Source of the DNA: Cruorifilaria tuberocauda
Lineage: Eukaryota; Nematoda; Chromadorea; Rhabditida; Onchocercidae
Direction of reading: 5' to 3'
NCBI GenBank assembly: GCA_013365365.1
Contig: JABVXU010000019.1
Coordinates: forward strand, 248,001-312,000
DNA length: 64,000 bases
Shown piece by piece: positions 47,519-61,200 of this stretch. Each line of letters opens with the position of its first letter. The first letter of the stretch is position 1. A model generated the notes under the pieces. That model made no database searches. It had not been told where the DNA came from and worked only from the letters and a program-made list of their open reading frames with translations. The translations under genes were made by a program, and so were the position numbers.

Positions 47519-48362
47519 CTCATACAAATAACTTCATTCTTACTTAATCAGCCATTACACGTACATGGTCTTCTTCAACTTTCAGCATCATGAAAAATAA
47601 TTACTATGAATCTCTTAAATTCAAATTACTGAAAAAAATTACGTTTTTCATTTTTACACACATATGTACATGTATTGTACATGCGAATGTATTTGTACCC
47701 TAGTCGTGTGTATAAATGAATAATTACGCTCATGTAAGCATCCGTGTGTGCGTGAATACGTCCGTGTATAAATATATATATTCAATTATCATACATAAAA
47801 CGAAAGAAAATACAGAGAGTGGTTTCGATTTAAATTTATATCAAAGGCAACAACAAAACCTCGAGGACAAACGGAACTCTCACTTGAGAAACGAACGCTC
47901 AATATCTATATATGAGGTTTTCTGCAACTCGAATATGAACCCATTTAGATCACCAAACATATATTTTCAATATTCGCTTAACTTAACTAAGCGACCTTAC
48001 CTGCATAATGCACACTACTTTACTTCTTTCTTAATCTCTCCCATTGCTATGTTTTGCAATCATATCTGTTAAATTCAGAGAAATGTTCTGCTTTCTATTA
48101 ACTATAAGTGAGTGTTCGTAGTCTCTTGCGGTATACTATCTTCTAAGTATTCTCACTCTCTGTTTCCTTCCATTTTTTGATGATTTTTTCACCCGAAACT
48201 TCATATGTGCACACTTTGATGTATTATTAATTCATGATTGATTTTACCGGAGAAGTGACATTACTTAGCAGAAGTAATTGTATGTACAATATCTGTGCGT
48301 GATTCTTGCAACATTACTATTCCGGAATATTGTCACGCTTTTAGCAGAAAGTAAATGATTAA
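47519..48362. promoter_or_regulatory. Divergent promoter region between DIPK1 and Eaf6
   Basis: An 844-bp gap between a minus-strand and a plus-strand start codon. It contains a small palindromic cluster near 47658-47690 (ATGTACA and TGTACAT separated by five bases) and repeated GTGTATAAAT-type motifs near 47706-47718 and 47763-47775, which resemble TATA boxes. An open frame of 118 codons at 47716-48072 (+) has no recognisable domain and I do not call it a gene. Confidence 0.4.
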
Positions 48363-49223
48363 ATGGCGAAAGATTTAAACGAAATACGAAGAGAATTAGC
48401 TGATCTTGTGAAACGTCGAACTGAACTTGCAGTATGTGTATTACTTCTTACGGTTTATGTTTAGGCTTTTCTGTGTAATCTATTAGTTCATTTTAAGTTG
48501 CTTGTCCAAAATTTCAGGGCATTTAATCTAAGGTTTACTTTGACTATGTAATGTGTTAGTTTGTTAAAGCAATATCTTAGCCCAGTTTTTTAATTAAGTT
48601 TTTCGGAATTTTTTTTCAGAATTTCTTATTTATGAAATTTTTTCCTTAGGAAACGCTTAGCGCCCTTGAGCAACAAATTTACAACTTCGAAGGTTCATAT
48701 TTAGAGGAAACGGCCGACTATGGAAATGTGGTAAAAGGTTAGACAATATCATGCTCTGAAACAGCACCTTCTAAACCATTGTTTCTTTTCTGTTGTTGGT
48801 TACTTTGATTATGTGGAATTATTTATCAGCGGTTTATTTCAACATGATTAGCTCTCTAAATCTTCGTATATTGATATTATTCCTATACGTCAAGTTTTTG
48901 TCAGTACTGTTCTCATTGCAGTAATTTCCACATATTTAGGGAAGATCGAACAAATACTTTGTTTTATAGGTTGGGATCGATTAACACTGGTTGCACCGCC
49001 ATCGAAAAATAGCTTGAAATTAGATAAAAAAGGTGCAAGGAAAGGCATGCGTGAATCGGAGCGGTTATTTTCCAGTTCCTCAGTTACCTCGCCAGCATCA
49101 TTAAGTCGCAGCACTTTTCAGCAGCCGATACATGACGAAAGTCCAAGTAATAGTCCAAGGCCTTTGTCAGGTAGAGAAGTTCCATCGAAGAGAAGTGGTA
49201 GTAAAAAAAAGTCGCCAAAATGA
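48363..49223 (+). CDS. Eaf6/MEAF6, histone acetyltransferase complex subunit
   Basis: Small accessory subunit shared by NuA4/TIP60 and MOZ/HBO1-type acetyltransferase complexes, acting in the nucleus. Three exons: 48363-48431, 48650-48737, 48970-49223, closing in phase to 136 residues. The N-terminal two thirds match the family: the helical [19 protein letters not shown], then [21 protein letters not shown], then KGWDRL, and a [14 protein letters not shown] block. The C-terminus is a basic serine-rich tail ending KKKSPK. The length is typical. A TTTTAGCAG sequence about 15 bases before the ATG could be a spliced-leader acceptor. DIPK1 is divergent upstream and vps-34 follows on the same strand. 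Confidence 0.95.
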
Positions 49224-50406
49224 TTGAATATGCATGTAAGAATTGAAATTTCTTGTTTTCTTCCATAAATCCTGTCACTGTTCAGTTTCAAAACTCTGAT
49301 CTCTGGGTTATTATTTTGATCATAAATTTAGGATGCGGTTTCGTTTGATTTATTATTTAAGTTTTTTACCTAGGTTGAAAAAACTAGTTTTTGTGGAACA
49401 GAAACTGAGTTTTTTCAGCATAATTCTTAAGATCGATAATTTTTTAAACAAAATAAATCTTGTGTTAATATTGTAAATGAAAATTTTGTAATGTGAGAAA
49501 GGAACGTTCCATATAACAGAATTAACACCTTAAAGAGTTTACATTGGTATCTTAGGACACTAGCATAGTTTAAATGTTTGTTACCCATAGTGGTCGTATG
49601 GCCATTTTGGGATTAATTAAATTGTATTACAAAATTTCTGCAATTAAAAAATTGTTTTTTTGTTTTATCTTTTCTTTTCCCAGTTGAATTTTATGTGTAT
49701 TCGGATTGTTTGTATATTATTTGTATAAATTATTTTATATGTTATGTCTAGAGTAGCGTGCATGAGAGCTAACAGAAATAAGATTAGGTATATTTGGCTA
49801 GCTCAAGATTTTTTTTGCTGCTCTCTAGCAACTGTTAATATCATTATTCTGAAAATCTAATATTAATTATCTGAATTCATCCGCTTCAGATCATAATAGA
49901 GAAAAATGCTTTCTATTTTTTGAAATACGGGATTCTCATATTCTCATGAATTTATTTATGTATTTCTTAAAAAAGTCCTGATAAAATATATATATGAGAG
50001 CGGCGTGCAGTAGGAAAACGTTGCCAGTATACAAACTGTATGGGATATTCCGAAAGATATTAGTAATTTCAAAATTCTTAAATTGAATGAAACACGGAAG
50101 GTGCATTGAGACATAAAATTATCGATTTGAACTTTTTCAATTTATTATTGCTGTAAGTTATGCTCAATAAATCTGTGAAAGTAATAGCGATTTGCTTGGG
50201 TTGATAAGGGCAGAAATAATTTTAAACTTTTGCAAAATGAATAGATTTTGAAAGAACAAATGAAATTTGTAGATTTTTGATAATCGATATAGATAAAGCA
50301 TTATAGACTATTTTCAAATACTTGCGGAGGAGACCATTAGTATCTAATAATGACTACTTAATCAATTAACAATTACCAGAGTATAAGTTGGGGAATAGAC
50401 AGTAGC
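49224..50406. other. Intergenic region between Eaf6 and vps-34
   Basis: About 1.2 kb with the Eaf6 3' UTR and the vps-34 5' flank. No coding sequence was recognised. ATTACCAG near 50374-50381, a little upstream of the vps-34 ATG, could be a spliced-leader acceptor. Confidence 0.45.
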
Positions 50407-53400
50407 ATGGACAACGAATTCTTGTATGTTCATAGCTGTGACCTGGCAGTGAACGTACAGTTACGAATTGGTTCTTTGGAAGGGAGTGTTTCACTTTTAG
50501 ATAAATCTTATCGTGTTTCGGGTGGCAATTTCTTCATCACCGCTGCGGTTAGTTTTTTTTTTCAATTCAGATTCTAATTCTCTGAAAATTTGAAAACATT
50601 AAGATTCGCTATTTAAGCGCTCCAGAATTCCATGGTTATTTCAATATTTTTTCACGTTAGGATAAAAAAGCTTAACTTTAAGATAAGTTTAGTTATGTGC
50701 AATAGTTATTCAATAATTAAGGGAAATCATTATTCACTTTTAAAATTTCTTTTGTATATTTTTGCAGATTTATTGTCATAAACGTCAAGTAGGTGTGCCA
50801 ATTTGGACGTCTTATAAATGCCCACCAAATCATATTCGTACAACACTTTATTCCTGGGATGAGTGGATTGTGTTACCTGTCAAAATAAGGTGTCTTGTTA
50901 CATTTTTCATCGAAGATAGGTATTTTGTCCAGGAGCTAAAGTAATTTGATTGCTATTAACAAGAATTTCAAAAATTTGTAGTTCCAAAATTTTGAAATCA
51001 TTCAAATCTTCAAATAATTTTAGATTTCTAAATCGTAAGGAGATTTAGAGTACTAACAAAAAATCAAGATTGAACTTTTTTCGTTTGTTTTCGGTAAGAG
51101 AGTGATTACCATATCTTATCTTTTATCCCTCGAGGATAGCATCATGGTGGAAATAACTTCTTTACAATGGTTCTTTATAATGGAGACAGTATTTCTTTAT
51201 TTTCAGTGAATTGAGTCTTGATTCATTTATCCATGCGTGCCTGTGGGATGTAACAGACACGCTAGAAGCACGATTTATAGCACATTCGTCCATTTCTCTG
51301 TTCAGCAAACGTGGAGTGTTTCGATCTGGTACCATTGCACTAAAAATGGAAGTGGCTACAAAACCTGATGATTATTTGTCTCCACCTTTACCATCTAAGG
51401 TTTGATTTAATGGAATGATGCGATTTTTCAAATCTTTCTTCATTTTTTGAATTACATATTTATTCTGTAATTAACTTTAGTTAAACTAAAACTTGGATAT
51501 TAGGCAGACTAATTTTGTCAAATTCTTTTTTTTAACCAAAAGTGCTACATCAGTATAGTCGAACAGTTTGATGTGCTAACAAACTTCATTTGATATTTTA
51601 TTATTCATATTGTAAGTTACGCTAAATTATTTGTGTTTTACAGTTCACAAAGCAGACAGGTGTTGATCGTTTACAAAAGCGAACAAAAGAATATGGTGAG
51701 AAATTGATCGAACATGTTGATTGGCTTGATCGATTAACATTCCCACGTATTGAACAGATCAAGAAAGAAGTTGGTTTCTTCTGATATTGTGGTACGGTGT
51801 GAAATTCTCTGGGAGAAGTAAAGAGAAGTGGATTTTATAGTTTAACGGTCAGTGATCAAAAAAATTAAAGTACGCACAGCGACAGGAAAGTATATTAGCT
51901 AAATCTTTTTTTTTTTGTGTCACTTTGGAGTATTAATTACTTTCAGAATATGCATTAGTTAGGTTTGAAAGAAGAGCAGGGAACATAAATTTCTATTAAA
52001 AAAAATTATCTTTTATAAATGAAGTACTATTCAGCGTGAAGTCGAGCAGCGTTGCTTGTATTTAATTGTTGAAATGGCTCGATTTGTTTGCGGGGATTCC
52101 ACGTTTTCTGTAGTTTATTTTGATGATGAAGAGAGGTTTAAAAGACGAAGCATTTATCCATTAATCGATCCAGAGATGGATTTTGAAAATGTTTGTGAAC
52201 TCAAACATCACATGATGACACGTTCCTCTCGCGCAGGTATCATTGAACGTGAACTTAAACCAAATGCTTCTGCACGTCGTTATCTGGAAAGGATTGTCCG
52301 GGTATAATATTGTTACTTGTTGTTAGTGAGATCTAGTTAGATCTAATTTTTAAAAAAAATTTATACTTCTTATATATATAATTCTTATTAAAGGTTTTTA
52401 TGTACTATCAAGCTAAATTCACTGTTAATATCACTAATACATTCTTGATTACGTTTGTTACGTGCTGCTAATCTTCATTTTTACTTCTAAACATAAAATT
52501 TATTGGGATAAAATTTATTTCTTGCTTTCAGAAATCTTTTTCAACCTATTTCACTGTGACTAGTTAAGTGGTTGTATCTTTCAGTTACCACCAGCACACG
52601 CAATAAACTCTGAAGAGCGTGATTTAATATGGAAATTTCGATATTTTCTTCGGAATAATCGTAAGGCATTACCGAAATTTGTTCGTGCAGTGGCTTGGAA
52701 TAAAGCTGAAGAGGCAGCTTATGCTTTGGTGCTTGTGAAGTAATTGTTATCAAAACTATATTCCAAAGTTATTCATATCTAAGTTATGAGTAATTCATGG
52801 ACACTGCGCATTTAATGTTTGGAAATTCTTGATAGTATTTAGGTGAAAGATTAAAACTTAAATTTTTCTTGCAATTAATCACTATTCATTCACTGAAAAA
52901 AGTAAAATTTTAAAAACTGTGGCTCCATTCTAAATTGAAAATTTATAAAAGTAGGTCTGTTTTCTGATTGATTCATCGAAATCATTGAATTCATTGGAAA
53001 ATTTTTCCGAATTGGATATTAATCTTTATTTATTTTAGTGAATGGTCGCCGCTAGAAGCCAGTGATGCTTTGGAACTTCTTTCACCAACATTTCGACATG
53101 CTGAGCTACGCCGCTATGCAGTATCACGTTTATCACATGCTAAACCTGAGCATATTCTATTGTATTTGCCGCAACTTGTACAAGCACTTAAATATGAGCG
53201 ATTCATAATGGATGCTTCGAAAAATTTGGAGGTATTTGTCAAAATTTTTGTCAAGTTTTTATTAATTTCATTCAATTTCGTTGATTTCAGTGTTTTTTCC
53301 AGTTCTACTGTTATTAATGGTGGAATGGGTAGGTGTTCAAGGTATGAAATAATATATCCAACGTACGAACATGTTTTTACCACTCATAAAAGTGAACAAG

Positions 53401-56400
53401 AGATATAAAGATTATGATTTGTGTTTTTAAAATATGGGGCGATCCAAAGAGGCTTCCAGGAATAAATATAATTACAGTGCTTCTTTATTTATTTGCATGT
53501 TTCATATTTCATCTTTTCATTGATTATGCAAAAAAATAGAGTTATTACTAGATTTAAGATTTTTTTCAGTACTAGCCACATTATCAAGATCGCTGAGAAG
53601 ATAAAAGAGTGGCTTGATTAATGCTCGGTGGGACTGGTGTGGGTTTTTTGTACATAATAAATCATCAGAAATCTGAATAACTCCAAGTTACTTTGCTATA
53701 TTCTAAATTTAATTATATATTAGTCTGCGTTGTTGAAAAACTTGTTGAAGTAATAAATAGTATAAGTTAATACAGAAGCAAAAAGAAATTCAAAAGAAAG
53801 CTGAGGATGCTAAGAGAGGGAACGGTGAATTAACAATCGAAATTGGCCAGGAAATACAAAATCAGCAAACAGTTGAGCAGGTTATGCAAAAGTGCTTAAC
53901 AGGCGATGATCTTGCGTCATTTCTAATACGTTCTGCTTGCAGCAATCCATCTATCACTTATTACCTCTATTGGTATCTTAAAGTCGAGGTAACTGTAAAT
54001 TTTTTTAATTTTGACTTTGATTAGAACGTGCAGAAATACCCATGTTTTTCATTCTTAAGTAATTTTGAGTTCTCATGAAAATATAAAATTAATAAAGTTC
54101 AAATTTAAATTTACAGATAGAAGCAACAGCGCAGGTCGATACGGTTATGTCGCGCATGTACACCTACGTTTTGTCATTATTATTATCATCATTACGAAGC
54201 GGAGGTAGTGATTTGAGAAGGCGAGCTGCTTCGCTTGATCAGCAAGAGGCAGGATTTTCCAGTTAATAATTATAAAATTAACATAATGGATATTCAATTG
54301 TTTATATAGAATATTCAATTCTTAAACTCAATTCTACTTAAACTTAGTTCTGCAAAAAGTGTTTCTTATTTTGAAAGTAACTTTAGCTAAGCATATTTTT
54401 GTGTTATCTAAAAAGCGCTCTATGCTAATCATATTTTGATTAGGCTGTCTTTAATTCAAATCCTTTTTTTTTTTTTTTGGAAATAATTATATCAAACAAC
54501 AAATTTTGTTCTTTAACTTTTTTAGCGCTCCGAATATTTCAATCTAGTTTTGAAGAAATTAATGCTTTTTAAACTATGTTTAAGAGAAAATTTTATAGAT
54601 TTTAATTGAAATCCTGGTATCGATGGCTAAACTCGTATCACAAGAAAGTGGTGGACGAAGTCAAAAAGAAAAAGCTTTGCGGCGTTCTTTACGTGAGCAA
54701 CATGATTTGCTCAATCTTTGCGGTCTTCCACTACCACTAGATCCAACAATACGTATAAATGCTTTGTTACCGGATACGGCTACACTCTTCAACAGTAATC
54801 TGATGCCAATGAAACTTACGTTCAAGACTGAAAATGACGGGAATTATGTGACGATTTTCAAACGAGGCGATGATTTAAGGTATGTGTGTAACACCAAGTT
54901 TAAATTCAAGTCAATTTAAACTAGAAAGGTTTTCAATCCATCTCTAAATTTCAATTGAGTTTAAATCGACGAAGCTTTATTATCAATATGTTGCTATTGA
55001 TGAATATAATCTTAGCATCTTGTTACTATTCCTCCTCACTTGAATTATTTTTATATTCGATCTTACTCGAATGTTTGGGCGCTATATTTTCTCAGAGACC
55101 ACGGCAACACTTTTTTACGTTAGATTAATCTATTTTCAGAAAAAGCCGAATCTAAAAAAAGATTTTTTCTACATGGAAATTAATGAAAGTGTTTCAGGCA
55201 AGATCAACTGATCGTACAAATGATTCGTTTAATGGATGATTTACTTCGGTCAGATGGTCTTGATTTACGCCTAACACCGTATTCGGTTCTCGCTACTTCT
55301 ACTTCAGAAGGATTTGTTCAATTTGTTAAAGCGATTCCGCTTCGTGAAGTGATTTCGAATTGGGGCACTGTGCAGGTAAATTACTGGTTTACTCTTTAAT
55401 CGTAATTATTGAGGTCAAGTATTCAGTTTAAATTCTGATAAAATTAAGAAAAAAGAAATGGTTTGAAGTTTCTATAAATTCTTTTCTGTTTACTTTCTGC
55501 AATTTTCTCCTCTTTGCTTGGTCCTGCACACTGACTTAAAAATCTTTTTTGCATTATTTCGTTGTTTATTTTTAACAGTTATTCCTTCAGAAAAACATTA
55601 CCGTTTATGGTATTTAAATAAACATAGTGTCTTTTTATGTTGATTTTATACAATTATGAAATTGTTCAAGTATTGAAGAACTTTTCAAGAGCTATTTATG
55701 CCTTAAAGAAGCGGCGGACTCATTAATTTTTCTATCTGCTAAATTTTTATTCATATTTTATTCATTATTCAAAGAAGTTAGATAATTTTAAAATCTTCAT
55801 GAAAATAATTCATCACATCAGTAGCTTTCAATGCCGTGCTATGCACAAAGTTGATAATGTTAGATTGTTTGCTCAAAAGCACTAGATCAGTTTTTATCCA
55901 TATTATTTTTTTTTCCAGGAGTGTCTTCGGTCGTTTCGTCCTTCCCACAATGGACCGTTTGGAATCGAAACAGAAGTTGTTGAAAATTATATTCGTTCTT
56001 GTGCTGGCTATTCGATTATTTGTTATATATTGGGAATTGGTAAATTTTCATATCTATTTCCTTGTTATCTTACCGTTCATTTCTAAGCATAATTTAGTTT
56101 TGGAAAAATATACAGGAATTTAAAAGCTTTGATTCCATGGAATTAATGTGGATGGATTTTTAGATTGTTTTTTCTAGTATGATTATAACTATTATCGATT
56201 TTAATAATTTAGTTTAATTCTCTTTAGGAGATCGACATTTGCATAATCTTCTGCTGTGTGAAAATGGGAAAATGTTCCATGTTGATTTTGGTTACATCCT
56301 GGGAAGAGATCCAAAACCCTTTGCTCCACCACCAATGAAATTGACCAGTGAAATGGTGAATGGTATGGGCGGATTGCACAGGTTCGTTTGCACTGGACCT

Positions 56401-57309
56401 GCCTTATTAAAAGTTTGTAGTAATGAGAAGAAAAGATCAGGTACAAATCAGAATTTTCCTTCAAATAAAAGAGCGATCTGTATCAACCGTTATCGGGATT
56501 AAATTATTTGATTAAATTCATTTCCGCTAATGAATTTGGGTCATTATCTTGATCTTACTGTGATCCAGTTAGTAGAGCAGGCGGTCTTGATAACCTCAAT
56601 AGTACCAAATCGAATTTGCCTTATAGTACGGTGCCTATAGAAGTTATGATTTTCATAGTAACTTGAAAAATTAAAATTTATACTAATTTAATTTGAGGCA
56701 TCAAAACCAAATGAATAGTAAAACACTTCGTATTTTATTATCTACTCATGGATAAATTCATGTTTTGTTTACAGTAAGGAATGGAAAGAATTCCGTGGAT
56801 TTTGTTTCTCAGCATTTCGCATTTTACGACGACATGCTAATGTTGTTCTGAATTTATTTTCACTAATGTTGGATTCCGGAATACCAGATATTGCTGTTGA
56901 GAAGGAAAAAGCAGTGCAGAAAATTGAGCAGAGGTACGCTTTTCCATTACTTTTACTTAGTTTTTAGGAATTATAAGTTATTTGATAATTGGAGATATTT
57001 TCCAGCTATATATAAAAGATAAACGCAGAAGTCTCTTTAAATCTTGTAAGTCAAATTTTGCTGTATTTCATACTTTTTTTCTGAAACACTTCTTTCACTT
57101 TCTGTGACCTGATCTGTTTTCTTTTTTTATCTATTGCATTTTTTATCTTACTCATTGAATTTTTTGTGTTTTCTTTTAGATTTCATTTGACACTAACTGA
57201 CGAATTGGCTGAGCAAAAAATTGAACATCTTATTGATGAATCAGTGAATGCAAAAATAACAAAATTTACCGATATGGTGCATGATGTTCATCAATTGATC
57301 ATTAATTAG
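50407..57309 (+). CDS. vps-34: Class III phosphatidylinositol 3-kinase, VPS34
   Basis: Makes PI3P from phosphatidylinositol on endosomes and autophagosomes, with VPS15 and Beclin partners. Fifteen exons: 50407-50547, 50768-50889, 51207-51399, 51644-51769, 52035-52301, 52585-52739, 53039-53231, 53776-53988, 54117-54248, 54599-54879, 55198-55375, 55919-56039, 56228-56381, 56775-56933, 57180-57309. Phases close to 854 residues (human about 887). The C2 domain covers about 1-180 ([19 protein letters not shown]) and [11 protein letters not shown] leads to the helical domain (about 230-470: [31 protein letters not shown]). The kinase domain has the ATP lysine K602 ([13 protein letters not shown]), catalytic GDRHLHN (708-714) and [13 protein letters not shown] with DFG at 727-729, then PPPMKL. 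Intron 9 must use a GC donor (54249-54250) to keep frame and alignment. The C-terminus ends HQLIIN, without the tryptophan-arginine end I recall for human. Confidence 0.97.
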
Positions 57310-58233
57310 ACTATATGTTTTCTAAAGATTTTTATCGGGTCCCTGAATTATTGTAATTAATTATTTCTATTCTAATTTAATTAATTTCTAGTTTTGAGTG
57401 AAAGTGGAAGTAATTGTTTGAGTTAGGTTATTGCATGAAATTGGATTGCTTATTACTGGATTTATCAAAATCCCATGCAACAACAATAAAGTTGGATGGC
57501 AGTCTATAATGTAAGTAACATTATACATTGCACATATAGGCATATTGTAAAGAAATTCATCGCTTTCATGCTGTAAATATTTGCAATTTTATTTTTATAA
57601 TAAATTATTCCTGAGAAAAATAGGACTTGGAATGCATAACACTCATAAAAGCTTACAGCAGAGTTTGTAATATTATTAAAATTTCGGGGTCTGTGGTCGT
57701 TGATATCATTTGCATACCTCAACATATGTTTTGATTTTTTAATGTTTTCTTTTTTGTTCTCTTTTTTTATTTCTTCCTACCAAGTTTTTGCGTCATTTTT
57801 ACTATATCCTATATTTCGCATACGAATGTATCGTTTTCGAGGATTTATAAGCTACAGAATTATTTTCTTAATACCATATAACCATATACATCTCGAATCT
57901 CATTGTTTCAGTGCTGTTTACATTTTAATTTGAAAAATATACTCATACTCCATAAATATTTGGCTTATATTCGGAAAATAAGCCAATCGAAGCTTGAAGT
58001 ATCAAAATTTTCGATGTTATCACAAAATTTACTAAAAATTGATATTGACGATGAAAGCCAGCACGCTGCAGTTGCTAAAGATAAATCGATACTGACCAGC
58101 TCGGTTGGAATATCTGGAAAAGGCTCACAATGGCCAAGTAATCAACGATCGATTCGAGACTTGTTTCATTTTATCATAGGCTATTAACAAATGACGTGCC
58201 TCATTGTGCTTTAGTGAATTTCATCACATTTCA
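57310..58233. other. Intergenic region between vps-34 and ARFGEF3-like gene
   Basis: An AATAAA at 57485-57490 suits vps-34 polyadenylation. An open frame at about 57903-58187 (+) follows a TTTCAG and encodes a polar segment (KIDIDDESQHAAVAKDKS) before TAA. It could be an orphan or alternative exon, but no partner exon was found. It contains the imperfect palindrome TTGGCTTAT...ATAAGCCAA. Confidence 0.35.
57485..57490 (+). terminator. Candidate polyadenylation signal of vps-34
   Basis: AATAAA 175 bases after the vps-34 stop codon, in a region with no other coding assignment. Position and motif fit a 3' UTR end. No cleavage site can be seen directly. Confidence 0.4.
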
Positions 58234-61200
58234 ATGGATGAACATCTGCAGACTATTGTCAATCTTTCCGCAGCCAAATTCCGCGACCTTTGTGCCGCTG
58301 CAAAAAATGCACGAGGTTAGGACTTTGTATGAAAGCGAATAAAACCATATAATGCTAAAAAACCATGTAATGCTGTAATATCTCTTTATTTATTTTGCTG
58401 CAACAAAAAAAAAACAGTTTAAATCAATATTTTACTAACATCCATGATATTAATAATTCCATTTAAGGGGCTGATATTGCATTTCCATCATTTTATCTGA
58501 AACAGGATATATGAGCCGAAATTTACCGGATATTGTTATCAATTGTTAAATCACTCTAAATTTCCACATCAGTGTTTGTGAATAAAAAATTACAGAAATA
58601 TTGAACGAAAGAAATGATGTAACAATGATTACATTGTGCAGTAAATGTCTTCATGTATTGCAATTAGCACTTCAATGCAAACATCAAAAAATTAATCAAG
58701 CTGCTGTTGGTTTACTTCAGGTAATATAACTTTAAATTTAATTTCGGAAAGAGATTTATCTGCAGAGTTATTTGATTAAAGACTGATTAAGAGATAAGCC
58801 GAGCATGAAGCGCATCACTGATAAGCTTAGCTTCATTATCGATTAATTAGCTTTTAGAGCGTGTCGGAGCACTGGATCTGTTCTCCATAAGAATCCGGTG
58901 TAAATGAACTAATAAGGAACAAATCCATAAATCCTTATTGATTTAATCGTATGTTGCTGCATTGCTAAACTAAAAAAACTTACGTCTTCTTAAATCACTT
59001 ATACTGGATCACTTAATCCATTAGAATGAGAAAGGCTGAAAATTTGATGTTGGAGACATAAAATTATCATAACATTGTTAATTTATCATAATATTGTTTT
59101 TAATAATTATATTAATATCAGGAAAATCTTTTTCATGTACCATTTTTCTTTTATTTTTCAGGCATTAATTCGAGATGAACGTTTTATGAACAAAACTGAA
59201 AATGACATATTGATTATGTCAGCATTAAAATCGATCATTTTGTTACCGGTGATAAAAGCTCCTATCCAGTGTCGCATTCTGACGGTAGATTATTTTCAAT
59301 TTCTAAGTATTATTTTAACTTTCAGTCTTGGTTTAGATTTACTTTTACTTCGAAAATTTGCGGGCAAAAAATAAGGATATATTGTTATTACTTTTTTTAT
59401 AGTTAATTGTTGAAATTATGTGTAAGGAAGAGCGACGAATTACAATCGAAACTGTAATGGAAGCTCTAACGGTTTGTTAAGTTAAAATTTGTTGCTAATT
59501 CTTTCAAAAATTAGAATCGATTACTTTTCATTATATTATAGCAATCAACTTATTGTAAAAGAAGGATAATGTTTAAAATTTGCCGATTTTTACTTATAGT
59601 AAGAGGTAAAATATCAAATAAAAACATCACTGATAAATTATTTTAAATTAAATAATTAACAGTGATAATATTTCTACCCATTTAATCCTCTCTTTCCCTT
59701 CATCTAATTCGCATAATACATGTTCCTATTAGTTAATCATTTGAATTTTCGAAATTATATTCTATTTGAGAGATCTTATGGAAATGGAATTTAGTGTTTA
59801 CTAAAATTAACAAAAAATGAGATCGTTTTACAGTTATGCATGCAAACATATGGCAATGCGGAAGAAAGAAGTGTTCGGTTGGCTTGTCGCGCAGCTATCA
59901 CCCAAATTTTCAGCTCTTTTTGCACATTACCTCAGGTTGATTATCAACTGTAACCTTTTATCATAAGCCTATATTACCCAACAGGTTTATAAAATTTCAC
60001 CTAGTGCTACAAAAAATTAAGTAAAATTGACCTTTTTTTCTTCTTTGATAGCATTCTGTTCATTCGCTTAATATTAAACCATTAGATCATATATTTATAT
60101 ATGATAATAATAAATATAATAAAGACAGAATATCTATCAAATCAAATCAATATGCGAATGATCAGTTCAATAATTATTCATTCACTTATCGTTTTCAAAT
60201 AATTTAGCCTTCGATGAATTAATGATTAACATGATGAGATTAAATTTTAATTATTTATTTAGGAAAAGATTATTTAATTATTAAATCTTCGCAGTTTTTT
60301 TTGTAGAATAGCCATAGTCAAGAACACATTGCCGTTTTTATGGATGCTACATCATTACTAAATGAAGCAATTAAATGCGCAAATGTCACAGATCCCCAAT
60401 CGGATCAAATTGTTATTTTGTTAGACGCTATAAATAGTCTTCTTAATTCACAGCCAATTGCTATTGTCAGTCATCAACCATTCGTTAATATCATTTGGTA
60501 TATTCTCGAATTAATCAATTTTTGACTTTATTTCTAATTTCCAAAAATGATGAAAGGATAGCTAAATGTGCTTTTTGTCATTTTGTTAAGACAGCTGAAA
60601 AAGTGAAATGTGCTGTGAAATTTGCCAAAGCAGTAAAGAGTGAAATTTATCGCTAAATTTGATATCACTCCCGGATTTTCCCACAGTAATTTTTCTTTAG
60701 CTTTTTTCGATATTATCTGCAATTTCATCATTTGTTTGACAATTAGGTTACTTTTTACAATCTAACAAATGTGAGTTAAGATTGTGAAGCATAAATTGTT
60801 TTAATTGAAATTGATTTATTTTCTAGTTATTGCAGAGTTTGAGATTCTTGGAATTTAAAAAATATTTTTTCTGTTCCCTTTCGAAGTTTTTTTTTTCAAT
60901 ATCTGATTTTGCAGGCGTGAATTAAGTCCGTGTATAATGAAAATGCTAGGAGAACCGGAAAAGAATATTCATGATATTGCTGATGACAATGACCCATTTG
61001 GAAGAGGTCAAGGATCGACGATGGCAAATCATAAAACAATTTTCGATCATCCAGAAATTGTTCTCTCGCTGTATCAGTAAATAATTACTCTTTTAAAATA
61101 TAGTAATATTGCAAATTCAAAAAATTTGAAATGTAATTCTGAATTATATTTTGAATTTGCAGTATATCATATCACTTTCAGGATCATTGAACAATTATTG

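Noticed and set aside
47716..48072. 118-codon plus-strand frame between DIPK1 and Eaf6
   Set aside because: Starts with an ATG but has no recognisable domain and lies within the divergent promoter region. Not enough evidence to call a gene.
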